Source of the DNA: Syngnathus acus
Lineage: Eukaryota; Chordata; Actinopteri; Syngnathiformes; Syngnathidae
NCBI RefSeq assembly: GCF_901709675.1
Contig: NC_051087.1
Coordinates: 948,001 to 1,012,000, forward strand
Reading direction: 5' to 3'
DNA length: 64,000 nucleotides
Part shown: positions 1-14,552 of the stretch, in pieces
Layout of the letters: each line of letters begins with the position of its first letter
Numbering within the stretch: position 1 is the first letter of the stretch
Position numbers and translations under genes: made by a program
Notes under the pieces: generated by a model
Database searches by the model: none
What the model saw: the letters and a program-made list of their open reading frames with translations, nothing else
Told to the model about the DNA's origin: nothing

Positions 1-3000
1 ATGCAGAGCGGTACCGTGCATTGTGAGGAGCAGCTGAGGTCCACACTCTACTGCGACGACAAGGACAATGTAATCAATCATTAGTCCATATTTGGTACAT
101 TTCTTATTAGCGTAAAGTGAACGCTGACAACCAGGACCCGACGCGAATGGATGCAAGTGGATTAAGGTCATTTCTTGTGATGACTCTTCTCATTGTTACA
201 TTTTGCTCTTCGTAGCTAAAGCGAAAGTTGGACCAGCTCCAGCAGGAGTATCTGAAGATTGCCCAGAAACTGCAGGTAAAAGCATGACCACCATTCAGGG
301 ATGTATTGATCTATGTTGAGATGAACGTGACAGATTTTTCCTACGTATGCGTTGGCAGCGTGCCGAGCAACTGGAGGCAGTGCGGAAACACGTGAGAAAT
401 GATGGTGCTCCAAAGCGCCGCTGCCAGGACCAGCCAGGCCCAGATGGGGCGTCAAAGTCGACTGATGGAGCAAGTACGTGGATGTGTTCTGTTTACGTGA
501 CAAGTCGCATTTGATGTTATTTGTATCATCTCGCCAGGTCCCGCCCACTCCAGCTATAGCGGCATGGACAGGACTTTGGTGGCGTCTACGCCCAGACTGA
601 AAGCGAATCGCAGCGACCCGGTCAGCACTTCCAGAGCCAGTCCGACCTTGCGCCTGCGCTCCCGCCGCAGCCGCCTGCGCTGGCAGAGGCGCAGCCAGGA
701 AGCGGGAACCTCGCAAGACGAGGCGAGGTTCGTCGGCGAAAGCCAAAGCTTGGACTCGCCGTCGCCCTCTCTGCTTCCGTCACGCCAGGATGACAAACAA
801 GATGGCGAAAGGGAAGCGGGCGTGCCAGATGACCTCAATGGAACTGACAATCGCTCAGGAGGAGATGGAGGACACCTTACGCTTGAGGAGAAAACTCTTG
901 TCAACTCGGTGAGTCTTCCCGGAGACAAAAGTAATGCTTTGGTGCCAAGTGAACTGAGGAGCTTCATTTAGACAAAAGTAGTACTTTGCTGTCATTGTCA
1001 TCTTTTTTTTTTCTTCTTTCTTTGAAGCCTCGTTTTTACAGTGGAGAAACGAGAGGGGGAGGCGAAGGGGAGCGCCTGCTGGAGTCCTGCACCTTGGTAG
1101 AGGGACTACCTTTCCCCGTGGAGTACTATGTGCGCACAACCAGACGCATGGCTCTATCGCAGAGCCAGCCGGACCTGCGGGCCGTCATCCATACCCAGCT
1201 GAGCTCGGGGCGACCTCGCCGGAAGCGAGCCGGCCTGCTCAATTCTGGCGCCGTGACCGTCGGGGACGTCGCCGTGGAGCCCGTTACTCACCCTCGAGTC
1301 GCTGGTTCGCGGAGGGGTCGGAAGAGCCGGAGGGGGCGGGGCAGGGGGAGACCTTTGCTTTCTACTGGCCTGTGTCTCCATGAGGCGGACTCTTCACATT
1401 CCCACCCGAGGCCGGAAGAAATTGAGCCAGCTCCCGATGAAGGCCAGACGGCATTCCCACCGTCCGCCCCGCAGAAGCCGGTCAAGTCCACCCCACTGGC
1501 TTCAAGTATGTTTTTCAAGCTCCTCTTTCCATAAAGGTTTTGGTCTTCCACCAACGCAATATTTGTCCTGACAGGTTCTGAGAGCTGGCGTTCCCTTCTC
1601 CTCCCCACTCCCAAACTCACGCCGACGCCACCACTTCCTCCCCTCACGCAACTGGTGGGCCACCTGCCGCACTTTGTCCTCCATCGGGACTTCTACTTGC
1701 CCGACGAGCACTTTGCCTCCCTGAAGCTCGACAAACTCCGCCGAGTGGCCGCGGAATCCGGGTCGGAAGCTTTCGCGATGCCGTGGCGCAACGCAACTCC
1801 GGCGACGGCTCTCGGGGCGCCGCTCGACCTCAAATCCGCAACTGCGAAATCGTCCGACCTTTCAGATGACGATGACCCCAAAAATACGGACATGCGACTC
1901 CCACATCCTGACGACACATGTCTGAGTCCAGCGGAACGAGAACCGAAAGGTTCGGACCGCCATCGGGACGCTATTCTCTCCTGTGATGGCCCCCTACTGC
2001 TAGACCAGGAGGACAACAGGCATCAAGAGGTTTTTTCCCCCAAAGCGGTCCAAAACAGCCACAGTATCCAGTCTGGGCTGCAACTGAGCCCTCCGGAGGC
2101 CTCCGCCCCACTGCACCCCATGTCGCCCGCCCTCCCCTCCAGCCCGGAGCCGCCCTCGCTGGGGCTCACCCCGCTCGCCGCATCGCCCGTGGCTGCCGTC
2201 ACCCCTTCGCTCAGCCCCTCGTCCCCGCTTTGCCGTTCCCCGGCCTTCTCCGCTCCGATTGTGTGCTCCCAACCGCCGGCGCTTGACGCCCAAATGGCGG
2301 TGGGGGATCACGGAAGCTGCACGATAAAGGTAAGAAGCTTTTTGCATGTTTTGGCTCAGCTTAGTTCCCGCTATTCATTCATGACGGAGCTGCAAGATGG
2401 CGGCAAAGCACTACTTTGGTGTCAATAAAGCACCTTCATAATGTCTCGACCCCAAAAATGGCTGATTTTATTGATATTGTGACTATAAGTGAAAAGTGAC
2501 TTTGGCATTTGTTGCTTTCAGGCCCCAGCAGGAGGCGCTCTGGTGGACGCCTGCTGCCTGTCGGACTCAGACGGCCACTTGTGCGTCGTCGCGGCCGGAA
2601 AGTGGGCGGCGTCTTGGTGGAGTCGGGCGCCGTCGCGCTCTTGGGCACGACGACACGTGTGGTCCTTCACCCAAGTGAGCGTGTAACAACTTAACCGTCG
2701 TCGTCATCGAAACTCATTATTATTTTAATAATAGTCGATTGTTTTTTCAATTCATCAATGTCACTATTTCCATCCCTTTATTAGAAAACAGAATATGATT
2801 TGAAATTTTCTGTTATCGCAGCCATTGTTGAATGTGTTTCCCGTCCCGGGCGGCGCCGGCTTGGTGTGTGTGACTCTCGGTGAGCTGGAGATCAAAGAAG
2901 TGAGGTAAGCCCCGAGCCGCTTTGTCACGTCGCCCTATTTTCTCCCTCCGAGATATGTTCCGACATGTTTGTGCGGTCAGGGTGCTGTCGTGCGGCGGCG

Positions 3001-4400
3001 AGCCGGCGGCGCTCCTCCGCGGCGACGTGCAGGCGGCAGCAGGCGTGGCCGAGTCCCGGGTGGTCACCTCCTCCCGCTCGGACATGGGCTGCACGCTGCA
3101 GGCCTTCACGCTGGCCAGCGACGGCAGGTAAGCGAGTTTTTGCACTAAAAAATAAAAAATAAATCACAACATAGCAGTTAGTTAGCGCTTTTGCTATCTC
3201 AGAAGTTGCATATACATTTTAAAAACAAATCAACTAATGGTATTTTGTGAATTATTGTCTTCTTTTTATCTGGAGCGCCTCCCACTGTGTCCATCTCGCC
3301 ACGCCTGACATTTGCGTTCGGGCCTTGGCTCCGGTCGACGTGCTGCCCGACGCTCTGATCGGCACCGATGAGAGAGGGCGACTCTTTGTCTGGTAAGATT
3401 CAAGCCTCCGTGGACACTTTATTAGGTACACCACCTCATGATATTTTGTGGTTTTTTTTTTTTTTATTTCAAAAGGAATTTGAAGAATGGACACTTGCTG
3501 CAGAAAGTCCAACTCAATGCCAGTTTATCACACACGACCTGTTTGAGAGGATTTTCCTGCCGCGTAAGTGTTCATCTAAGCACAGGAAGTCTGTCATTTT
3601 GCTTTGAGGCGGCCATTTTGGTGTTGTTTTGCCAACTTCCTGGATTCTACAAAACTATCAATCAAAGCTTTATTTATAAGGGACTTTTCATACAGCGATT
3701 GTAGCTTCCTAATCGGAACCACGCTCACTCGACAGATGGATGACACTAAATATCCAAACGTTTGAGAACTTTTTCTTGCCACTTTCTGCGTCTGTCCAGG
3801 GTGTGCTGTTAGTCCTCCTGCAGCATCTGTTTCCGGACTGCCCACACGCGAGGCAAAACATCACCAATGATGAAACGTTCCCCAAACAAAGAGAAAAGAA
3901 GAAGCCGGCACTTTTTTCCATGCTTGCGGTGAACCCTCTCAGTGGCAAAAGCATCCTGGCCGCCCCTTTGGAGACGCCCGCGTCCTGGTCGGGAAGGTGA
4001 GCTCAAGTTTCGACTTCCTGCTTTTCTGTGAGCTGGCTTGATCTTGACCAGAAGTTATTTTGATATGTTCGAATTTCACTTCATGTTTGTTAATTAGACA
4101 TCAGATGAGTTTATGAATGGGCGGGACCTGGCCATATGAATTTTAGCCGATGCCCCCCGCAGGCAGTGCGAAGCAGACGCCAGCGACGTGGCGGCGGTGG
4201 GCATGAATCAGAGTGGCTGCGTGTGTGTGTGGTCCCTGAGGCGGCGGCGGCACGAGGGCGTCACGGTGACAGCGGCCCCCGACGGCGAGGGCTGGCAGCT
4301 AGCCCGCTGGGCGGAGGACGGCGCCACGCTGGTGACGGGCCACAGCAACGGCGACGTCACCTTGCACTTTGACCTCGCCGCTCAAGACCATTTTATGTGA
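1..4400 (+). CDS. palb2: PALB2, partner and localizer of BRCA2 (13 coding exons)
   Basis: Nuclear scaffold that links BRCA1 to BRCA2/RAD51 in homologous recombination. Exons: 1-69, 216-275, 359-473, 538-908, 1028-1505, 1575-2329, 2522-2674, 2822-2904, 2981-3127, 3276-3392, 3476-3563, 3800-3996, 4163-4400. All junctions are GT-AG and keep phase, giving 956 aa (human about 1186). Residues 9-55 form the N-terminal coiled coil (KRKLDQLQQEYLKIAQKLQ) that in the family binds BRCA1 and self-associates. Residues about 224-265 carry the conserved EYYVRTTR block, matching the chromatin-association motif region. A Pro/Ser-rich middle follows, with FYLPDEHFASLKLDKLR just ahead of it. The C-terminal 340 residues match the WD40 propeller that binds BRCA2 (VCVTLGELEIKEVR, GTDERGRLFVW, LVTGHSNGDVTLH). 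The start is the ATG at base 1, whose position agrees with the short first coding exon of mammalian PALB2; an upstream start cannot be excluded because the window begins here. Confidence 0.93.
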
Positions 4401-4560
4401 TTTTGATGATTGCTGCTTGTTTTAGAGCGCTCGTCTCACACTCACACTGAACTGGACTTTTACGTTGACAACTGACTGTATCATTTTATTACAATGCGTC
4501 CGACTTTGTTGCTAATGTCTGTTCAAAAAAAAGGTTCTGTAATTTGCATTAAACTTGTCA
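4401..4560 (+). other. PALB2 3' UTR with poly(A) signal
   Basis: Short 3' UTR after the TGA at 4398-4400. An ATTAAA hexamer at 4548-4553 is the first plausible poly(A) signal. The AT-rich stretch that follows (about 4560-4800) shows no coding potential. Confidence 0.5.
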
Positions 4561-4929
4561 ATTTTGTAAACCATTGTTCTTTTGCCTTAATTGCTTTTTT
4601 ACACGTGTTATATTTCTCATGAGGATAAAACGGTTCAGATAATGGATAGATGGATATTTGTTATTTCCACTGACGTATTAATAATTCTGTATAATTATCT
4701 TTTTTTATAAAAAATATAACTACATGATTTATATTTGTTGAAATCACTTTCGTGTTACTTTTCTTTTTGTTTAATGTTACTACTCGACATTTAATGTTTT
4801 CAAAATGTCCTTGTTAGCGCCATGTGTTTGAGTAAAGACCCCGCTTGTCAACTACATTTCCCATGAGCAACGCGATCGCAAGAACCACATTGAGCCATCC
4901 TATCGAATCACAGCGTTTGTCTACCGCGG

Positions 4930-5252
4930 TCGCCCATTGGCTGATTTGCACACGGCTTCCCAAGATGCATCGCGGTTCCGCGTTGGAATTCAAATCCCGC
5001 AGACCAATAGGAAGCCGTTCCTACCGCTGTTAGTTTTTTGAAATCATATCGGCGACAGTCGTCACAACTGCACTGGCGTCGGAGGAGCAAGTTTGACCAA
5101 CATTTTCTGGCCACAAATTCACTTATTTGAAGTGTTAGACACGCTTTTAAATTCCATCTTCGTCGTGTTAAGCCTATTTTAGTTTGCCTTTAACGCGGAT
5201 AGGTCATCTTCCGGCTACTTAACCGCCTTCAAAGCGACTTTTCGAGGCGAAA
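4930..5252 (+). promoter_or_regulatory. PLK1 promoter and 5' UTR
   Basis: The stretch before the PLK1 ATG holds an inverted CCAAT box (ATTGG, 4936-4940) and a forward CCAAT box (5004-5008) about 65 bp apart. A GCGGGATTTGAA element lies on the minus strand at 4989-5000, and a forward TTTGAA is at 5037-5042. Spaced NF-Y boxes plus a CHR (TTTGAA) are the usual arrangement in G2/M promoters controlled by the DREAM/MuvB complex, and mammalian PLK1 is such a target. The transcription start is probably near 5050-5100, by inference. About 150 bp of leader then run to the ATG. Confidence 0.5.
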
Positions 5253-8212
<2,960 letters not shown>

Positions 8213-8363
8213 CTTTTTATCTGTCCTGTCACTTTGGCAAAAATTCAGTCTTGATGTTTTCTCATGGATCTTAATGCATCTTAAAAACTTGAAAAAACGT
8301 TTTACATTTGTTTATAAAAAGGTGAGTTTTTCTAAATCTGTTCATGTAACCAGTTCAAATAAA
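8213..8363 (+). other. PLK1 3' UTR with poly(A) signal
   Basis: The TAA at 8210-8212 is followed by a roughly 150 bp AT-rich 3' UTR. It ends at a canonical AATAAA (8358-8363) with a T/G-rich stretch downstream. Confidence 0.65.
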
Positions 8364-9240
8364 GCTTGAGAGAATAATCACCCCTGTTTGTGGATTTGAA
8401 GAGGTCTCAAAGACAAAAGCAAAACTGTTTCAGCAATTGATGTGAAATTTGACAGGTACAGGATGCACCAAAAATCTGAAGTTGGAAATGAAAGAGAAAG
8501 TTGGCCGTTTTGGGTGATTTTTGCCAGCGTATCAGTACAAAATAAATAGAATTGAAAGTCATGTTGGATGTGTTTAGGACACTTTGTGCATGTTTGACTA
8601 TTGCCGACTTGCAAGCTTTGTGTCTTTCTTGGCCGATAAGTGACATCTGATCTGCAATGGATTTTGTTTAGCCTGGGCTGAAGTTTGTCGGTCTGCGTGT
8701 GTGTGTGTTGGGGTGCTTTACACCTGTACAAATATTGCACACTGTGTGAGAGTCAGGAAAATGAGGGCACACTGGGTTGCATGCAGTTCGGAGCACATAC
8801 TGGACAGATGCTGAAATGACATTTTACGACAATCTACAGACAGATTTAACACGTATTTGCACATCTCTACACTTCATAGGTTTTTGCAAAACTGTGACAC
8901 TATTGAAATAGCCTCGTTGTGAGTCTCCAGTACACAAGTGAGATGATGAGAGGAGTACTACGTAGTAACTACTGCCGATGGCCGCATTTGAGTAAAAAAA
9001 TCAGAGTTTCATACCCTATCTGGGTTGATTTTCAAAATTCCCACTGGATATGGATCACGCGGTTTTTCGCTCCAGACAGAAAACGGTGTGCCTTTCACAA
9101 TACATTTGTATTTTAACTACAAGGTCCATATATTTATCAATTTAGTCTAGACATTTTTGAAATAATTATTTATTATCAAAACTATATTCAATATACATAC
9201 AAACACTCAAGAGTTTGACAAAGAATCGTCAGAGAGTCAA
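8364..9240. other. Intergenic DNA between PLK1 and IQCE
   Basis: AT-rich sequence with a short GT run near 8697-8709. A 120-codon open frame on the minus strand at 8378-8740 has no recognisable motif or supporting splice signals, so I do not call a gene here. Confidence 0.4.
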
Positions 9241-10175
9241 AGAATTGAATGCTTTTATTTTGTAGGCAACGTTGTAGCGTTTCCGATTTGCCCTCTAGTT
9301 TTCCCGTTTGTCTTTCCCCCAGTCGCCTGGTTGCTAGACGACCTGATGTGAAACAAGTCACCTCCTCGGCGAGACAAAAGCAACTACTCGTAACTTGGAG
9401 ACGCAATGTCTCCAGCAATCCAGCAGCGACCGGGTGGAGAACACGGACGAGTCGACGCGTAGTGAGCAGGGACCTCCAGTGCTAATGCTAATGCTAATAC
9501 GGACGCCGCGGTCCGTTTAAAGGGAATGATGGCTTAATGCTAGCGATGCTACCGTACTGTTGTGCTAGCCCTTTTGGAGATTAATAAAAAAACAGGGAGA
9601 AAATGAAGACCGCCAACGAAGGTACAGTCGTTCATTTTAATAGTTTTTTCCCCACAGGACAATGTCAAACTTATCACTTGTAGACAAGCAACTGTAAGAA
9701 ACAATTAGTGTGACGTCAGAAACAAACTGGTGACGCCATCTTTGCTCTTACCTTGTCCTCCGCCCTTTCTCTCTCCGGTGTGGACCGTTTCGCGGTGATG
9801 TCACACGTCCTTTTGGCTGGCAAATATTTGCTCCTGGTGGAAGAAACCCTACTTGGTAAAGACAGAGAAGTTTTGAAAACAGGGGAAATGGCTCGAGTGA
9901 TGGATTTGGGCGTCACATTTTGAATGTACCTAGCTGTCAAAGTGAGTGGTGCAAGGCCACAATTCAGTTCAGGTCAATGGTAATCGATGACATTCTGCTA
10001 TTTCTGTGTCTATTGTGTATAACCCAACCCTAACCCTCTATTTAGATTTTGCGAGCTGTCACATCATCAACAAATTCAACGTGTCTTGTGTGCAGCCCAC
10101 TCGTGTGTCCAGTCCACTTGAGTGCCAACGCAGGCTGACATGTCCGCCTAACGTGCTCCCTGGTCAGCCACCATC
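9240..10175 (+). promoter_or_regulatory. IQCE promoter and untranslated leader
   Basis: The IQCE start region lies here. A near-perfect RFX X-box is at 9330-9342 (read on the minus strand as GTCGTC T AGCAAC), and a full CRE (TGACGTCA) is at 9711-9718. A likely noncoding first exon ends at 9621 before the donor GTACAG. A second leader exon starts at 10096 after TGTGCAG and continues into the coding start. The splice model is inferred from signals only. Confidence 0.4.
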
Positions 10176-13100
10176 ATGTCCGGGGGGGCGAGCGACATCC
10201 CGACCGACGAAGACTGCGAGGTGCCGGTGAGTTACTCTCCTCCGACTCACATCCACAACGTAATGTTACAATGCGACATTGCGCTTACCACCTCATCAGT
10301 AATCATCCCCCCCAAAAATCTGTAATACACAATTATAAGTGTATGTATTTTGGCACACCATTGTTAGAATATGCATACAAAATGACGCTAATGCACTTTT
10401 TCTACATGCCATTCAGCCAGACAATGGCTTCTCGTACTCTGACGATTTTTCGAAAAAGGTACAGTGTGTCATTCACATTAGAATTCCTCCGAACCGGGAA
10501 ACATCTCATTTCAATTCATACACATTTTTTCCTCAGACACCAAAGAAGAAACTGGGCAAGCCTCCGCCTTCCCTCAGTGAGTCTCCTGCCACCATTGATT
10601 TATTTATTTACTTGTTTGTTTCTCTGTATGATAAAGCGACACTTGAGTGAATTCCACATTTTCGCTCGCACGCAGGGTCCCCGTACCTCTCCAGCATGAA
10701 CGTGCACGCCAGGAAAGCAGCCATGTCCGCCTGGAAGCTGCCGTGGACGTCGCTCTGTGACACGCCCGGCGGGGAGACCCACTCGACTCGCTTCACGTCC
10801 CTCAGCAACCACCGCGGTACATGTTCCAAGCACCAGGGGGCGCCGGCTCCGTCTTTGTTTGTATACACAGCTGTGTTGAATAGATTTGTAAGTACAACTT
10901 TTAGGGGTATTGATGCTCGTCTTGATTTCCCTTGCTTAACTTTTGGAGGATTTACGGTAAGTTTTATTTTGGCCCCTTTGGGGATTTTCCGTCGTGTTTC
11001 AAACTGTGCACATTTTGTGCAGAATTATGGTCCTTGTTTTTAAAGCGATCAACTTGCTGGGGATATACGCTTTTTTGCCTAATTTAAGGCAGTCTTATTT
11101 TAACCACACCCTTTTTCATTGGATTTCAATTTTGAAGGATTTGAAGGAACTTAATTTTACGTTGTTGTCTTTTTTTTTTTTTTTTTTTTAGATCGGCGAT
11201 CTGAGTGGGACATGACACCAGATTTTCCCAGACACACTTTGCCCAGCCGCAAGCATCATCATTCAGCGCCCAACGGTAAGCGGAGGCCGAGCGAGCGAGC
11301 AAGCGCCATTGCAAGCGAGGACATTTTTCATCCCGGCTTTGTTGCAGTTGCCAGAGACAAGGAGGAAATGCATCACGAGATCACGCTCCTCAAGAAGGTA
11401 ACCTTCCCATTCAAGCAAAACTGACGAGCAAGAGTTTTCCCGACCAATTTGTTTGATGCAGTTAGAGTCAATGTGACGTGCTCATTTTTGATCGCCTTGA
11501 ATAATTCAGATCCTTTGAACTGATTCGGGTGCGTCTCGTGTCATTTTGTCACCGCAGAGTCTCAACGAGCAGAAGTCTGACAACCAGAAGATGAAAGTCA
11601 AACTTCGCCGTCTGGAAGATGACAACGCCAAAAGGGAGAAGCAGCTGGAGGAGTTCCTGGATCCCACCAATGTGATTGCATTTTGAGAACGTAACTTTCG
11701 GGCACTTGCGCTAGTCTCCGTTTAACCAAAGAAATTCAACGCGTCTCTCCACAGAGGTCCGAGTACATTCGCAGCCTGGTGGACAAGAAACCCGAGGGCA
11801 GTGTGGTGAGTGTGTATATCTTCAAAAAAAAAAAAGAATCAAATCTTTGATTAAAATGAACTAGATTGCCTCCATGCACGCAGGTGGTGAACGGACTGAA
11901 GCAGAGGATACTCAAGCTGGAGCAGCAGTGTCGAGAGAAGGAGAACGTCATCAGGTGACACTCGGCATTGCAACGCTAGCTCCGCGACGCTAAATTGAAA
12001 AATCAATTGACATTCTACGCCACAGCCACCTGCAGAGCGAGTTGAGGACCACCAACCTGCAGGAGATGAAGATGACCGTGAAGAAGTACTTTGAGGAGGT
12101 AAACAAAGATGGCCTCCGTCACCCGGGATTGGCGTTCATACGTGCGCCTTCATCTTTCAGATCCAGAGACTCAAGTTGCTTCTGGAAGCGTCGGAGAAAA
12201 GGTTTGCTTGCGCTCCTTCCGGCGTCATTTGCTTTCTGCTTGACGCAACGAATGAGGTGAAGGAAGTCCGGGTCGGAGTGACTCGGTTCAACTGCAACGT
12301 GTGCCCCTTTTTCCCTTGCAGCGGAATAGCAGAGAGCAAAGTTTTCCGCAGGCAGCAGAAGGCGCTGAGCTCCACCGTGCTGCGTCTGTCCGAGGACCTC
12401 AAACAGCTGCAGCTGGACAACGCCACGCTCAGGGAGGAGCTGGACACCGACAGCCCGGCCGCCGGCATCAAAGGTTGCCTGGCGCTCCTGCGGCTCCTCC
12501 ACGGGAAATCGCAAGTCGTAATCCAGTGTGTCAATATTCAATCTCGTAGGCTACAAGGAGTGGAGCAAATATAGACTCTTGAGGAGACTGCTTGAACTGG
12601 AAAAGGTGAGTGGAAACTTGTAATATATTTCAAATTGTAACATGATGTATGACATCATCGCTCGGCGTGTTCAATCAGAGGCTGGAAGAGAGACTCCCCC
12701 TCAAAGCGAGGAATCAATTGGACCGGGAGTGTCAGACCGCGCCCGTTCACCTCGTGCACCAGGAAACTCAGACCGCGCCAGCCAAGCTCTCGAACCTGGC
12801 GGTCCAAACGGAGCGCGAGGACGTGACGACGCAGACCACCAAGGAGAAGGAGGTGTCCGACCTGCGTGGACGCGTGGAGCGGCTGGAGGCGGAGAGGACG
12901 CAGCTGCAGCAGGCGCTGGCCAGCAAACAGTGAGCCGCGACACCCGACGCCGGCGTCTCCTCCTTTGTCCTCTGTCTTGAAAGTGACACGGACGTCTGTA
13001 TTTCCAGGGAGGACTGGAGACAGACGAGGAGACGGCAGCAAGATGCGGAAGAAGAAACCCGACGGCACGGCGAGTATGTTGAACATGAGTGTAAAAGAAG

Positions 13101-14552
13101 ACATTAGCATATTTGTCACGAGTCCTCGAAGCTGCTGCGCGTTCATCCCGATCGGGAGAATAACGTCGCGCGCGTTGTCGTGGGCAGCGACGAAGCCAGA
13201 GAGTTGAGGGCGGAAAAGGAAGAGCTGGAAAAGCGACTGGAGCGCTGGAGAGCCGAGCAGACGAGCGAGCGGGAATTAGAGCGGCGCCGCCACCGGTACG
13301 TCCGAGGCCGTACGCGCCCGACGACGACGACGACGTTTTTGAACGTTTGCCTTTCGCAGGGAGGAAGTGCAGCTGCTGACGAGGAAAAGGGAGCAAGAGG
13401 ACGAACGATGGCGAGGCCAACTGGAAAGCGAGCGGCGGCAGCAGGAGTATGTCAATACGCTCTTTGATTTGGCAAAGGCAGAAGCTAAGCAGAGCTGGCC
13501 GGGCCGGCTCGCCCTTGCCTCCATCTTTGTCAGACAGGAATTGGAGCAGCTGAGGAAACTGGTGGAGATTCTGAAGGAGAAGGGAAACCAGTCCCGTGAC
13601 GAAAGCCGGGCCAGTGCGCACCGGGATGAGACGGACAAAGATGACGACGAGTGTGAAGAAGAGGAAGAAGGACATGACCACGGCGAGCCGGATACGGAGA
13701 CCCGGGCCTCCGGCGGGAACAACAAAAGTGAGGTACGGAACGTGACGCGCGCCAATGCTCTTCCACCATGTGGGAAATGAGCGAGCCAATCAACTGGACT
13801 TGTCTGACTTGTGGCGCCGTATTAAAATGTCCCCTGCAGGCTGGCGATTCCACCATTCCGCCCGGCGGAGGACTCCTGGATGACGAGTCCTTGGTCAGTA
13901 TCCAGGCTGCGTTCAGGGGCCACCTGACTCGCACGCAACACCTTACGCACAGGTGAGACGCCCATACGAGAACAGCTCAAGGCGTGCATGCGTGTAACAC
14001 TTTCCTTGCGCTGACAGTTTACCAAAGGGAGCGCCGTCACAGTTGACGTTCCACACAAACGCCACAGTCGCTAAAAGGAGCTTGGACAAGGAAGCGCCGT
14101 GGCTTGCCTCCAGGACTCACAAACCGCTGACGCCCCCTAAAGGTTCGCGCGCGCATCAACAATCATGCCGAAAGTTGGACTTCATTAAAACGACCGACAG
14201 CCATTGTTGAGGAGTTGAAAAGTCGGCTTGACATTGACATTCAGCAAAAAAAACGGCAGAGCTCAATAGTTCCTGTTTTAATTCTTCTTCTTTCAAACAT
14301 AGTGTGCCACCATCTAGTGGTGCGCAGTGGAATTACATCAGGAAAAAAACCGGATTGTTTGAAATCATACAGAAAAATGAGTTGACTTGGCATTTGTCAT
14401 TGTCAGAACGCTTTGTCTCAGACGCAGCCCAATCAGAGGGGGACGCGGGAGACGATGCCTATTCGGAGAACTTGGACAACTCTGACGATTCGGACGACAT
14501 CATCGTGGCAGAGTCGTACCCTCGGAGAAACAGAGAGGCCCGGATCCTGTGA
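10176..14552 (+). CDS. iqce: IQCE, IQ motif-containing protein E (21 coding exons)
   Basis: Ciliary-base protein which, in mammals, anchors the EVC-EVC2 complex and supports Hedgehog signalling. Exons: 10176-10226, 10417-10458, 10537-10576, 10676-10816, 11192-11275, 11348-11397, 11558-11671, 11755-11805, 11884-11954, 12026-12098, 12161-12201, 12322-12473, 12550-12605, 12679-12929, 13008-13073, 13188-13295, 13360-13446, 13534-13732, 13840-13952, 14018-14142, 14422-14552, giving 681 aa. Family signatures are SPYLS near the N-terminus, the coiled coil VVNGLKQRILKLEQQCREKE, YKEWSKYRLLRRLLELEK, one IQ motif (SIQAAFRGHLTR) and the acidic C-terminal DNSDDSDDIIVAESYP. Long Glu/Arg-rich coiled coils fill exons 15-19. 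The human protein has a second IQ motif that I cannot find here. The ATG at 10176 has A at -3 relative to the start in a ...CATC ATG context; the first 17 residues are the least certain part. Confidence 0.93.

Noticed and set aside
2000-2347. Minus-strand open frame opposite PALB2 exon 6
   Set aside because: Low-complexity Gly/Arg shadow of the Pro/Ser-rich PALB2 linker.
8378-8740. 120-codon minus-strand frame after PLK1
   Set aside because: No motif, no splice or promoter context, and a GT repeat supplies part of the frame.
10016-10040. Telomere-like CCCTAACCCT
   Set aside because: Only about two units; no array.
10271-10699. 142-codon plus-strand open frame overlapping IQCE exons 2-4
   Set aside because: It is out of phase with the IQCE exons and spans clear introns; no family resemblance.
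12701-13789. 362-codon open frame on the minus strand
   Set aside because: It lies antisense to IQCE exons whose coding text and splice phase are well supported. It is Arg/Ser/Pro-rich, as expected from the complement of GC-rich coiled-coil DNA.
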